Origin: Enterocloster lavalensis
Lineage (GTDB): Bacteria > Bacillota > Clostridia > Lachnospirales > Lachnospiraceae
NCBI RefSeq assembly: GCF_902364025.1
Contig: NZ_CABJCG010000003.1
Coordinates: forward strand, 310,001-374,000
Reading direction: 5' to 3'
DNA length: 64,000 nt
This document shows positions 41,536-50,613 of this stretch, piece after piece. The notes under the pieces were generated by a model that ran no database searches, was not told the origin of the DNA, and saw only the letters and a program-made list of their open reading frames with translations. Each line of letters opens with the position of its first letter. Position 1 is the first letter of the stretch. The position numbers were made by a program, and so were the translations under genes.

Positions 41536-43677
41536 TCAGTAATTCATCACCGTTCCCACCAGCACGTCCTTGCTCTTGTCAAACACAATCACATTTCCAA
41601 AGCCCAGACAGCCGTCCACTTCCACCAGGTCCGTGGGCGAATTCACCTCCTGGTGGCAGATCACCACCACATATTCCGTGCCGTGGGCTTCGATCTTCAG
41701 GGCCTCCGCCATGGCGGACGGGTAGTAAATACCTTTCAGCGCGGATTTCACCGGAAGTTTGGTCACCTTGACGCCCTCCGCCGCTCCCGCCTCCCCGGCG
41801 CAAATCACCGTAAGCAGCGACGTAAATCCATTCCCATCCTTCCGCACCCGGATGCTCTTGCGCTCCACCGCCTGATTATAATGCCTGGAAATCCGGGTAT
41901 CGATCATTTCCCCGGCCGCCCCCGGCGTCATAAACCACACCGAGGCCTCCGCCTGATCGCCCCTAAACACCGCCTTCTGCACAGGCGGCGTCCCGATCTG
42001 TTCCAGTTCAAACTCCAAATCTTTTCCGCCTTTGTGCAAGGTGGGATCGGGATCGCCCGCGGACTCCGGCCCCGGAAGTTTCGGCTCCCTCACCTGCGCG
42101 GCCACCCCCAGGGACAGCTTCCCGCGCTCGCTGAAATGCCAATACTGCTCGTAGGTATGGGCCCCTCCGGTATACATTTCATCCATAATCACATAGAGAT
42201 CCGGCTTGATATAGAGTATTTTCCGGTTCACAAACACGCCCTGCTCCATATCCATATACCCCAGGTGTCCGCCCTGGACGAACTCGTAGTCCTCCGCAGT
42301 GAAAAACTGCTGCTTCACCGGCTGGCACAACTTGGAGCACTCCCAGGAGTCCTTGCAGACGGTAAAAAACTTCCCGTCCACCGTAATGGTATTGTGAGCC
42401 GTAGGGTCCTTGAACTCAAAACGTCCCGGCCCGGCCACGTAGTTGTACCGCCCCGCGTCGGTCAGAATATCTTCCCCAAACGCAGCCAAGTCCACATGCA
42501 GCTTGTCGGAGTGCCCATGCCCCGCGCCCAGTGTGCCGCAGTGGAAATGCAGCAGGTTAGCATATTCCCCCCACCCGGACCGCAGGTAATAATTCCCGCT
42601 GTCCGACAGCGCCACAGACGTAAAATCCGGCTCCATGGCCTCCATGTCTTCGTACAGGCCCGCGCTCTCGATGCCCAGATCCCACACGCTCTCAAAATCC
42701 AGCCGTGCAAATCCGCCGTGCTTCAACATGGGGTCCTTGAACAGAAACGCCGCAACGCTTAAATAGTCCCGGATATCCGTGTCGTCGCTGTCCCCCATGA
42801 TAAACTGATGGTGGTCCGGCTTCTTCCAGGCCAGATCCGCCCAGGCCATGCTTTGTACCGCCTCCAGAATGGAGTCCGGCACGTCGATATCATTGCGGGA
42901 GGCCAGGATCAGCACGTCCTCGTAGCAGTGGAGCACCTCGTTGTGGTACATGGGGGACTGCTCCCACTGGACGCCGTCCCGCAGAATCTCCATCCGCGCC
43001 TCCACCTCCAGGTGTTCCAGGGCGATTCTGGTGTAGCGCCTGCGCAGCTCTTCATCGGGTATGGCCACGCCGATCTCAAAAAGCCCGTGGTTCTCCATCA
43101 CACCCCAGTTGCTCATATAGCGGTAGGGGGAATGCATGCGGATGATAAACTCCGCGTGCTCGATCAGGCAGTTGTAAAATGCGTCCACCACCTGGTCCGT
43201 CACCAGCGGACTGTCCTTGAAATACTGCATGGCCTTCACCCAGTATTCGCCCCGGATTCCCGCTTCCAAAATTCTCCAGGTAGTTTTCTCCGTCTCTGGC
43301 GTCCGCTTAACAGTGGTGATCCAGTCCATCAACAATTCCACGAAACGCCGGGCGTATTTCTCATTCCCGGTGATCCAGTAGGCCTGGCCCAGGCAGATAA
43401 AATACCGGTGCCGGTTAAACTGGTAGATGAATTCCGGGTCGTCCCCCGGCTTGTACTCCCAGTCCACCTTTCCCTCAGGAAATACCACCGGCTCCCAGGT
43501 CCGCTCCATATCCCATTTCAGGTCAAAGAGGAAATATCCCCGGCACACCTCGTCCGCCACCCGGATGATATGGCTGCATTCCTCCGGCCAGTATTTCCGG
43601 CAGTATGCCGCCACCGCCGCCGGATCGTCCAGAAACATCCGCTCATTCCAGCCCGCAAACAGCTCCTTTTTCGTCAT
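41536..43677 (-). CDS. Heparinase II/III family polysaccharide lyase-like protein, cytoplasmic
   Basis: 713 residues, alpha/alpha toroid (about 1-370, with MSNWGVMENHGLFEIG) followed by a beta-sheet domain (about 380-690, with GAGHGHSDKLHVDLAAFGEDIL and RYNYVAG), as in PL8/12/15/21-type heparinase II/III lyases. No signal peptide, so it acts on imported oligosaccharides. ATG at 43677 has AAAGGAGA 8 nt upstream. Last gene of the operon with GH88 and the ABC importer; together they should take a uronic-acid oligosaccharide to monosaccharides. Confidence 0.85.
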   Translation of the reverse strand: MTKKELFAGWNERMFLDDPAAVAAYCRKYWPEECSHIIRVADEVCRGYFLFDLKWDMERTWEPVVFPEGKVDWEYKPGDDPEFIYQFNRHRYFICLGQAYWITGNEKYARRFVELLMDWITTVKRTPETEKTTWRILEAGIRGEYWVKAMQYFKDSPLVTDQVVDAFYNCLIEHAEFIIRMHSPYRYMSNWGVMENHGLFEIGVAIPDEELRRRYTRIALEHLEVEARMEILRDGVQWEQSPMYHNEVLHCYEDVLILASRNDIDVPDSILEAVQSMAWADLAWKKPDHHQFIMGDSDDTDIRDYLSVAAFLFKDPMLKHGGFARLDFESVWDLGIESAGLYEDMEAMEPDFTSVALSDSGNYYLRSGWGEYANLLHFHCGTLGAGHGHSDKLHVDLAAFGEDILTDAGRYNYVAGPGRFEFKDPTAHNTITVDGKFFTVCKDSWECSKLCQPVKQQFFTAEDYEFVQGGHLGYMDMEQGVFVNRKILYIKPDLYVIMDEMYTGGAHTYEQYWHFSERGKLSLGVAAQVREPKLPGPESAGDPDPTLHKGGKDLEFELEQIGTPPVQKAVFRGDQAEASVWFMTPGAAGEMIDTRISRHYNQAVERKSIRVRKDGNGFTSLLTVICAGEAGAAEGVKVTKLPVKSALKGIYYPSAMAEALKIEAHGTEYVVVICHQEVNSPTDLVEVDGCLGFGNVIVFDKSKDVLVGTVMNY

Positions 43678-43691
43678 CTTGTCCGTCTCCT

Positions 43692-44873
43692 TTACCAGTA
43701 AACCTGCCAGTCCTTGTGCAGGCGCGTAAGCGCCTCCATATAAAAATAGTCGCCCCAGATGTTGCACTCGTCCACGCCGTAGTGATTGCAGGTGTTATAG
43801 GGCGAGTGGTTGGAATAGGTACTGTGGAGCACCTGCCCGTTGGAGACGGCCGGGTCCTTCACCGCGTAATGGTCTGCCACCGATTTCATCAGTTTTTTGG
43901 CGATCCCCGTGTAATAGTCCCGGTCGTCCGGCTCCATGTATTTCGCCATCTCCAGCATCCCGCAGGCCGCGATGGAAGCTGATGAGGAATCCCGGGGCTG
44001 GTCGTCTCCGTCGCCGAACTCCAGGTCCCAGAATGGCACCAGGTCCTCGGGCAGATGCTCCAGGAAATACCGGGTCACGCCCTTGAAAATATCGATATAC
44101 TCCGTCCGCCTTGTGTATTTATACCCCACGGCCGTGCCGTAGACGCCCCAGGCCTGGCCTCTGGCCCAGGCGGAGCCGTCCCGGTATCCCTGGCAGGTGG
44201 CCCCGTGATCCGGCGCGCCCGTCTCCATGTTGAAGAAAAAGGTGTGCCAGGTGGAAAAATCCTCCCGGATTACATTTCCCAGAGCGGTGTGGATATGGCG
44301 CTCGGCGATATCCCGGTATTTGCCGTCTCCGGTCTCCTCCGTGGCCCAGTAGAGCAGGGGCAGGTTCAGCAGGCAGTCGATGATCAGGCGGTAATTGTCC
44401 GGGGCGTTTAAGGGCCCCCATGCCTGGATAAACTGGCCTTTCTCGTGGAACCGGGTGATCAGCTCATCCGCGGCCATCAGGGCCGCCCTGCGCCCCACCG
44501 GGCTTCCCGTCAGCTTGTATCCGGCCACGCAGGAGGGCGAGTACATGAAGCCCAGGTCGTGGGTCTCCACGTCGCTCCTTGTCTCAATGCGCTTTAAAAA
44601 GCTCTCCATCTGGACCTCCCCGGCCCGCTTCAAATCCTGGTCCCCGGCGTATTCGTAAGCCAGCCATATTTCCCCGGTCCAAAAGCCCGGCGTCCAGTCC
44701 ACATTTTCCGTGGGCTCGTAGAACCCGTTGTCGCTGTAGGCCTTCTGGAATCGGTCCGTAAACCGCGGCAGGTTCCGGATCACCTGCCCGGTGGCAAAAC
44801 CAAGGGCCGCCTCCACCTCATTTCCCGTAATCTCAGGTTTCTTTTCCAAACGCTCTAAGCTGATCCAGCTCAT
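43692..44873 (-). CDS. GH88 unsaturated glucuronyl hydrolase
   Basis: 393 residues, alpha6/alpha6 barrel. The two acidic residues of GH88 are at HDLGF (Asp106) and IIDCLLN (Asp166), equivalent to Asp88 and Asp149 of Bacillus UGL. Hydrates and releases the unsaturated uronic acid left by a lyase on disaccharides such as those from hyaluronan, chondroitin or heparin. ATG at 44873 with AAGGAG upstream. 14 bp before the heparinase-like gene. Confidence 0.9.
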   Translation of the reverse strand: MSWISLERLEKKPEITGNEVEAALGFATGQVIRNLPRFTDRFQKAYSDNGFYEPTENVDWTPGFWTGEIWLAYEYAGDQDLKRAGEVQMESFLKRIETRSDVETHDLGFMYSPSCVAGYKLTGSPVGRRAALMAADELITRFHEKGQFIQAWGPLNAPDNYRLIIDCLLNLPLLYWATEETGDGKYRDIAERHIHTALGNVIREDFSTWHTFFFNMETGAPDHGATCQGYRDGSAWARGQAWGVYGTAVGYKYTRRTEYIDIFKGVTRYFLEHLPEDLVPFWDLEFGDGDDQPRDSSSASIAACGMLEMAKYMEPDDRDYYTGIAKKLMKSVADHYAVKDPAVSNGQVLHSTYSNHSPYNTCNHYGVDECNIWGDYFYMEALTRLHKDWQVYW

Positions 44874-44918
44874 AGTTTTTATTCTCCTTATGATTAAATT
44901 TGCTGCGGCGGTTCCGCG

Positions 44919-45030
44919 CCGCGCCGACCACCAATCGCCGGGGCCCATCAGCATTTCCGCACCGCGCCGGCCACCAACCGCCGGGGCCCATCAGTATTTC
45001 CGCGTCGCTCCGGCCGCCAACCGCCGGGTC
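44919..45030. repeat. Tandem 43-bp repeat, about 2.6 copies
   Basis: Copies at 44919-44961, 44962-45004 and a partial one from 45005 running into the permease stop codon at 45029. Each carries CAACCGCCGGGGCCCATCA or a near match. It fills the only sizeable gap inside the operon, between the second permease and GH88. Confidence 0.88.
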
Positions 45031-45865
45031 ACCCCTTCACGCCCGTAGCCGCCACGCCCTCCACAAAGTATTTCTGAAGGGACAAAAACACGATCAGCAC
45101 CGGGATCAGGCTCAGCACGGAGGCGGCCATGATCAGACCGTACTCGGAGCCGAACTGGCTGATGAACATGCGCAATCCCAGCTGCAGGGTTTTCTTGGAC
45201 TCGGTGGTCAGATAGATTAAGGGGCCCAGGAAATCGTTCCAGGTATTTACAAAGGTGAAGATCAGCAGGGTGGACAGCGCAGGCTTTGACAGCGGCAGCA
45301 TGACCCGGTACCAAATCTGGTACTCGCTCATCCCGTCGATCCGGGCCGCCTCGCACAGTTCCGTGGGAATCCCTTCGTAGAACTGCTTCATCATGAACAC
45401 GCCGAATGCGGAAAACGCCTGTAAAAAGATGATGGCCAGGTGGGTGTCCGCCAGCCCCATGCCCCGCATCATCATGAACTGGGGCACCATGTACACCTGC
45501 CAGGGTACGGCGATGGTGGCGATATATGCCAGAAACAGGGCGTTTTTCCCCTTAAAATGCAGCTTGGAAAATGCATACGCCGCGAAGCTGCTGGTGAGCA
45601 GCTGCAAAAAGGTCACAATCAAAGTCAGCTTCACCGTGTTCAGCACGAACTTCAGCAGCGGAATCTTGCGCCAGATATCCACGTAGTTCTGCCATCTGGG
45701 ATTGGCCGGTATCCACTGGATCGGGAAAATGAACACGTCCTTATCCAGCTTGAAGGAGGCCGAGAGCATCCAGGCAAAGGGCACCAGCATGAGGAACGCC
45801 AGCAGGATCAGCACCACGTAGAGCACAACCCGTAGGGTCCTCGTCTTTGTATTTTTGATTTTCAT
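45029..45865 (-). CDS. Carbohydrate ABC transporter permease, MalG/UgpE-like
   Basis: 278 residues, six membrane helices and the EAA loop ELCEAARIDGMSEYQIWYRV contacting the ATPase. ATG at 45865 has GGAGGGG 7 nt upstream. Second permease of the uronate-oligosaccharide importer. No ATPase gene is in the operon, so a shared MsmX/UgpC-type ATPase is expected elsewhere. Confidence 0.9.
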   Translation of the reverse strand: MKIKNTKTRTLRVVLYVVLILLAFLMLVPFAWMLSASFKLDKDVFIFPIQWIPANPRWQNYVDIWRKIPLLKFVLNTVKLTLIVTFLQLLTSSFAAYAFSKLHFKGKNALFLAYIATIAVPWQVYMVPQFMMMRGMGLADTHLAIIFLQAFSAFGVFMMKQFYEGIPTELCEAARIDGMSEYQIWYRVMLPLSKPALSTLLIFTFVNTWNDFLGPLIYLTTESKKTLQLGLRMFISQFGSEYGLIMAASVLSLIPVLIVFLSLQKYFVEGVAATGVKG

Positions 45866-45879
45866 ATTCCATCCCCTCC

Positions 45880-46953
45880 TCAATTCGCGTACTTCTTCTC
45901 GCCCCGAAACTGCACCAGGGTGATGGCCAGGACAATCAGGAACAATACCATGGAAACCGCGCTGGCGTAGCCTAAGTTCCAGTTGCGGAAGGCTTCCTCG
46001 TAGATGTGGTAGACCAGCACGATGGCGGATTCGTTGAGCACGCCCGTGTTTCCGCCCGCCAGCATGTACACGATATCGTACACCTTAAAGCAGTTGATGG
46101 TCAGGATAATGGTCACGAAAAATGTGGTGGGCTGCAGCTGGGGCCATGTGATGTAGCGGAACCGCTGCCAGGTGTTGGCGCCGTCCAGGCTGGAAGCCTC
46201 GTACAGCTCGGCGTTGATGCCCTGAAGGCCCGCCAGGTAGATCACCATGTAGTAACCCATATTTTTCCAGACCGAGAACAGAATCACCGTAAACATCACC
46301 CAGTTCTTGCCCGCGGACCATTTGGGCAGGTCCTTGGCCGCCACGCCCAGGTTGTAGAGAATCATGTTCACCGGGCCGCTCTTGGCCGGGGAGAACAGCA
46401 TGTTCCAGACCGCGGCCACGGCCACCAGGGAGGCCACGTAGGGGAAGAAGCTGACGGTTCTGAAGAAATTCCGGCCCTTCACCTTCTGGTTTAAAATCAC
46501 CGCCAGGCCCAGAGCCGCGATCAACGTCAGGGGCACGGTGGCCAGACAGTACACCACGGTGTTGCGCAGGGAGGCCAGAAACCGCTTGTTCCCGAACATT
46601 TTAGCGAAATTCTCAATCCCGGCAAAGGAGATGGGATTGTTGCCGTCCCAGTTTAGGAAGGCCAGCACAAAGGCAAAAATCACAGGCCCCAAAGTGAAAA
46701 TAGCAAACCCGATAAAGTTGGGCGCGATGAAGGAGTAAGCCACAAAATCCCGCTTGGTCTGGCGGCTGAAACGCTCACCGGTCTTGGCCTGACGGATCTT
46801 GTCGTGTACCTTCTCGATCTTTTTTTCCAGTGTTTTCTGTTTCCTCGGGTCCTCACAGGCCGCCCGCTGCTCTTCCAGCGCTTTCAGCTGCGGATTCAAT
46901 ATCGCCAGCTTCTTCTGCACCAGCGCCGGGTCGGCATTTTTTTGGTTCGCCAT
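45880..46953 (-). CDS. Carbohydrate ABC transporter permease, MalF/UgpA-like, with N-terminal coiled coil
   Basis: 357 residues. Residues 1-65 are a charged, helical cytoplasmic extension (KLAILNPQLKALEEQRAACE) not usual for this family; then six membrane helices and an EAA loop (ELYEASSLDGANTWQRFRYI). First permease of the importer, 14 bp before its partner. Confidence 0.9.
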   Translation of the reverse strand: MANQKNADPALVQKKLAILNPQLKALEEQRAACEDPRKQKTLEKKIEKVHDKIRQAKTGERFSRQTKRDFVAYSFIAPNFIGFAIFTLGPVIFAFVLAFLNWDGNNPISFAGIENFAKMFGNKRFLASLRNTVVYCLATVPLTLIAALGLAVILNQKVKGRNFFRTVSFFPYVASLVAVAAVWNMLFSPAKSGPVNMILYNLGVAAKDLPKWSAGKNWVMFTVILFSVWKNMGYYMVIYLAGLQGINAELYEASSLDGANTWQRFRYITWPQLQPTTFFVTIILTINCFKVYDIVYMLAGGNTGVLNESAIVLVYHIYEEAFRNWNLGYASAVSMVLFLIVLAITLVQFRGEKKYAN

Positions 46954-47045
46954 ACGCTTATCCTCCTCATACTCATTTCCTTAAATGAGGCAGACGACTG
47001 TTACCCCGCCTGCCCCTGATGTGAACTGTTTTACACTGTTTTGAA

Positions 47046-48410
47046 TTACTGTCCCAGAATCGCGGAGACCTTCTCGTTCATATCTGCGATTCCCTCGTCG
47101 ATGGTCATATTTCCGGTCATAATGTTGTCGTGGGCCTCGTTGAGCACCACCTCAACCTCGGAGCTGTGGGCGTTCACCGGCATCTCCAGGTATAGATTTG
47201 CAGTCTGCAGGGCGTCCTTGCTGTTCTCATCGGACGGGAAGCCCGCGGTGGCGCTCACCATGCCCGCAATGTCGTCGGTCATAATGGCCGGGATGGTGCC
47301 GGTCTTAGCCAGAATCTCAGCGCCCTCCTCGCCGCACACAAATTTGATGAAATCCCATGCCTGATCCTTGTGGGGCGCGCTGGTGGGAATGGACAGGGCC
47401 GTGATTGTGGCCAGGGTGGAGCCGGGCTCCACGCCGTCCGCGTGGGGGTATTTCACGATGCCCCAGTTGGTGCAGTCCGTGTACTCGCCCGCGTTAATCT
47501 TCTCGATCAGGGTGGAAATGAACCAGGTGCCCATGTTCATCATCGCCACGTTGCCCTGGGAGAAGGCGCCGGTATAGTGGAGGTTGGAGGTCTTTAAGGT
47601 GGCGTAATCCTGGCAGACGCCGTCCTCCTGCTGGCTCAAAATCATCTCATAGTAGGGCTTTAAGAACTCATATTTTCCGTCCAGAATGCCGTTCTTGCCG
47701 TCCAGGATACCGAAGAGTTGCACCGCGCTTCTCCAGGTGTGGTAATGGGCTCCGAACACCTCCTGGCCGGGTTCGGTGTTGGTCATCTGTCTGGCCAGCT
47801 GGTCGTACTGCTCAAAGGTCATATCGTTGGTGGGGTAAGCCACGCCCGCCTTGTCGAACACGTCCTTGTTGTAGAACATCACCCAGAAATCGCTGCGGAA
47901 GGGGAGCTCGTACAGCTTGTCGTCCACCTTCACCTGATCGGTCAGGCCCTTGTAGCCGGACAGGTCGATGCCGTCCTTCTCAATATAGGAATCCAGGGGC
48001 TCCAGCACGCCCTTGTTCACCAGGGTGGTGTAGCCGGGCACGTCCTTGATGGTGGCGATGTCAAAATCGCTGCCGCTGCCGGTCAACTGGGTCGCCAGAA
48101 CCGTCTGGTAATCGGAACCGCCCAGATCCACCAACTCCACCTTCACGCCGGGGTTCTTGGCCTCATATGCCTCGATGATGGGCGTGTAATAGGGCATAAT
48201 GTCCTTGTCCCACATGGCCCATTTCATGGTAATCTGATCCCCGGCCGCGCCGGTGTCCGCCGCCGCGCTTGTATCTGCCGCGCCTCCGGCCGTGGTCCCC
48301 GCCGCGCTGGTGTCTCCTCCCGCCGGTGCGGAAGCCCCGCCGCCGCAGGCTGTCAGGCTTCCCGCCATAACCGCCGCCAAAGCTAAACTCAGTAAACGTT
48401 TCTTCATCAT
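47046..48410 (-). CDS. Extracellular sugar-binding lipoprotein of the uronate-oligosaccharide importer
   Basis: 454 residues, type 1 solute-binding protein (MalE-like). Lipoprotein signal with LTACGG (Cys22), a short Ala/Gly/Thr spacer, then the two-lobe binding domain. First gene of the operon SBP-permease-permease-GH88-heparinase. Confidence 0.92.
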   Translation of the reverse strand: MMKKRLLSLALAAVMAGSLTACGGGASAPAGGDTSAAGTTAGGAADTSAAADTGAAGDQITMKWAMWDKDIMPYYTPIIEAYEAKNPGVKVELVDLGGSDYQTVLATQLTGSGSDFDIATIKDVPGYTTLVNKGVLEPLDSYIEKDGIDLSGYKGLTDQVKVDDKLYELPFRSDFWVMFYNKDVFDKAGVAYPTNDMTFEQYDQLARQMTNTEPGQEVFGAHYHTWRSAVQLFGILDGKNGILDGKYEFLKPYYEMILSQQEDGVCQDYATLKTSNLHYTGAFSQGNVAMMNMGTWFISTLIEKINAGEYTDCTNWGIVKYPHADGVEPGSTLATITALSIPTSAPHKDQAWDFIKFVCGEEGAEILAKTGTIPAIMTDDIAGMVSATAGFPSDENSKDALQTANLYLEMPVNAHSSEVEVVLNEAHDNIMTGNMTIDEGIADMNEKVSAILGQ

Positions 48411-48471
48411 TCCTGTTTCCTCCTCTTAACTGATATCGTCCTTTTTAGGTGTTGCTTTCTGTCATGGCTAT

Positions 48472-48500
48472 AGTATAGCGTACCCCCGGCCCTTCTTGAA
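48472..48500 (-). promoter_or_regulatory. Promoter of the ABC/GH88/heparinase operon
   Basis: Minus-strand TTCAAG, 17-bp spacer, TATACT, about 60 bp upstream of the lipoprotein gene. The poor -35 fits activation by the adjacent response regulator. Between this and 48665 I see no gene. Confidence 0.5.
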
Positions 48501-48664
48501 TGGAAAAATCCGCAAAAAAGATTCACTTTTTCGGTCTGGCCCGCTTCCCCCCGCTCCCTTCTCCCGCTGCAATGTATTTTTTTATCTGGAAGCGGTAAAT
48601 TTTACTGATTGTATCCAATATAGACAGAATTACTGTAAAAATACCGCCTGTTCTTTATTGACAT

Positions 48665-48693
48665 TTGACAAAAGACCTCTTATTTTATATATA
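48665..48693 (+). promoter_or_regulatory. Promoter of the YesM/YesN-type two-component genes
   Basis: Perfect TTGACA, 17-bp spacer, TATATA, about 52 bp before the kinase ATG at 48745. Confidence 0.7.
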
Positions 48694-48744
48694 TAGTAAA
48701 TACACAAATGCTATGGATTTTACTGAGAGAATCGGGGCGGGTCT

Positions 48745-50598
48745 ATGAAAAAACTTCTTCCTTTTAAAACCATACGGGGACGCATCATCACCTACACGGC
48801 GGCGGCCATGCTGGCTCTTGCCGTCATCACCGTCACCATCTGCTTTACCGTGTTCCAGTCCTTTCTGCGGCGAAACCAGATCCAGTCGGCGGAATACAAT
48901 CTGCAGATGGTCTGCCACAATGTGGAGGACACCATGAACAATTTCACCGCCCTCAGCCGGTGGTGCAGCAACAACGGAGAGATTTCCCATTATCTGGAAG
49001 CCTTTAAAGACCGGACCCGTATGCCCTCCATCTCCTCCAGCGATTCCCCTCTGCGGATCACGGCCATTTCCACCTACACCCGCTTAAAGGAGGAGTACCG
49101 CAACACGCCCAGAGCTTCGGAGTATATCACCCGAGTGATCATTTCCCCGGTCAACCGGCGCAATTACCTGTTGGTCTCCGACCTGGCCGCCGCGGGGACG
49201 CCGGACGCGGCCGGGACCGTTGCCCGCGCCTCCTACTTTGAGGAAATGTGCGCTGCGCCGGATTATCTTTGGAACGGCTTTCACAGCGACCCCTTTTCCC
49301 TGGTGGACCCCGAGCCCACCATCCCTCTGATCCGCCCCATCAACAGCCCCTACAGCGATCAGGTCATCGGCTGGTCCTATTTCTCCGTGTCCTCCAGGCT
49401 GATCACGGACAGCCTCCGCTCCTATCCCCAGCCGCCGGACAGCCGCCTCTACGTGACCATCGGCTCCCGGTCCTATGTGCTGGAGGACGGCGGCTTCCGG
49501 GAGGGCATACCGGAGTACACGGCCATTTCCCCAGTGGACGGCAGCGCCAACAACCCGGACACCCAGGTGCAGAAAATCCGCATGGCCGACGGCTCCAGCC
49601 GGTTTCTGGTAACCTGCCCTCTGGGCGTGGATGGGTGGACCATCTCCAACATTTTGTCCGAATCAGCCTTCTTTGCCCAGCGGCAGGTATACCTTTTGAT
49701 CATCGGTTTTATCACCCTGATCATTCTCTGCATGGGCGCGGGGCTGGCCCTGACCTTGAATAAGGCCATCGGACGCCCGGTAAAACGGCTGTGCGGCAAG
49801 ATCGACGACATCGCCAGAGGCGATTTCTCCCGGATGGAGGAGATCGAGGGGCCGGACGAGTTCGGCATCATCGGCCGGGGCATCAACGGAATGTCGGAAA
49901 ATGTAGTGACCCTGATGGACAAGCGGGTGGACGACGAGCGCCAGAAAAAGGACCTGGAATACCAGATTCTCCAGAGCCAGATCAACCCGCACTTCCTCTA
50001 CAACACCTTAAACTCCATCAAATGGATGGCCACCATCCAGAACGCCACGGGCATCGCAGAGATGACCACCTCCCTGGCCCGGCTGATGAAAAATGTGTCC
50101 AAGGGCACCGTGGCCCAGATTCCGTTAAAGGAAGAGCTGGACCTGGTGAAGGACTATTTCCTGATCCAGCAGTACCGTTACGGCGGCAGCATCACCCTGG
50201 ACTGCCGGATCGAATCCGAAGAACTCTACCGCTGCCTGATCCACCGCTTCACCCTCCAGCCCATTATCGAAAACGCTCTGTTCCACGGCATCGAGCCCAA
50301 GGGCTGCGCCGGGCACATCCTGCTCTCCGCCCAGCGCATGCAGTCGGACCGGCTCGGCACGGTTTTACAGATTTCCGTCACAGACAACGGCGTGGGCATG
50401 AGCCGGGAACAGATTGAAAAAGTGCTCTCCGCACAATCCGCCCCCAGCGCGGACTTTTTCCGCCAGGTTGGCATCCACAATGTAAACCAGCGCATCCACT
50501 ACGACTTCGGGGAAGATTACGGCATCTCCATCGACAGCGTGGAGGGCCAATATACCACCATGACCATCACGCTTCCATACCGTTTAAACGAACTTTAA
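48745..50598 (+). CDS. YesM-type sensor histidine kinase
   Basis: 617 residues. Membrane helices at about 17-37 and 313-338 flank a large extracellular sensor domain; HAMP domain (RGDFSRMEEIEGPDEFG); His_kinase motif QSQINPHFLYNTLNS with His416; and a HATPase domain with DNGVGM. Kinases of this class sense extracellular glycans or signal through the ABC binding protein. Divergent from the uronate-oligosaccharide operon, its likely target. Confidence 0.92.
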   Translation: MKKLLPFKTIRGRIITYTAAAMLALAVITVTICFTVFQSFLRRNQIQSAEYNLQMVCHNVEDTMNNFTALSRWCSNNGEISHYLEAFKDRTRMPSISSSDSPLRITAISTYTRLKEEYRNTPRASEYITRVIISPVNRRNYLLVSDLAAAGTPDAAGTVARASYFEEMCAAPDYLWNGFHSDPFSLVDPEPTIPLIRPINSPYSDQVIGWSYFSVSSRLITDSLRSYPQPPDSRLYVTIGSRSYVLEDGGFREGIPEYTAISPVDGSANNPDTQVQKIRMADGSSRFLVTCPLGVDGWTISNILSESAFFAQRQVYLLIIGFITLIILCMGAGLALTLNKAIGRPVKRLCGKIDDIARGDFSRMEEIEGPDEFGIIGRGINGMSENVVTLMDKRVDDERQKKDLEYQILQSQINPHFLYNTLNSIKWMATIQNATGIAEMTTSLARLMKNVSKGTVAQIPLKEELDLVKDYFLIQQYRYGGSITLDCRIESEELYRCLIHRFTLQPIIENALFHGIEPKGCAGHILLSAQRMQSDRLGTVLQISVTDNGVGMSREQIEKVLSAQSAPSADFFRQVGIHNVNQRIHYDFGEDYGISIDSVEGQYTTMTITLPYRLNEL

Positions 50599-50613
50599 GG
50601 GGGGATTTTGCAG

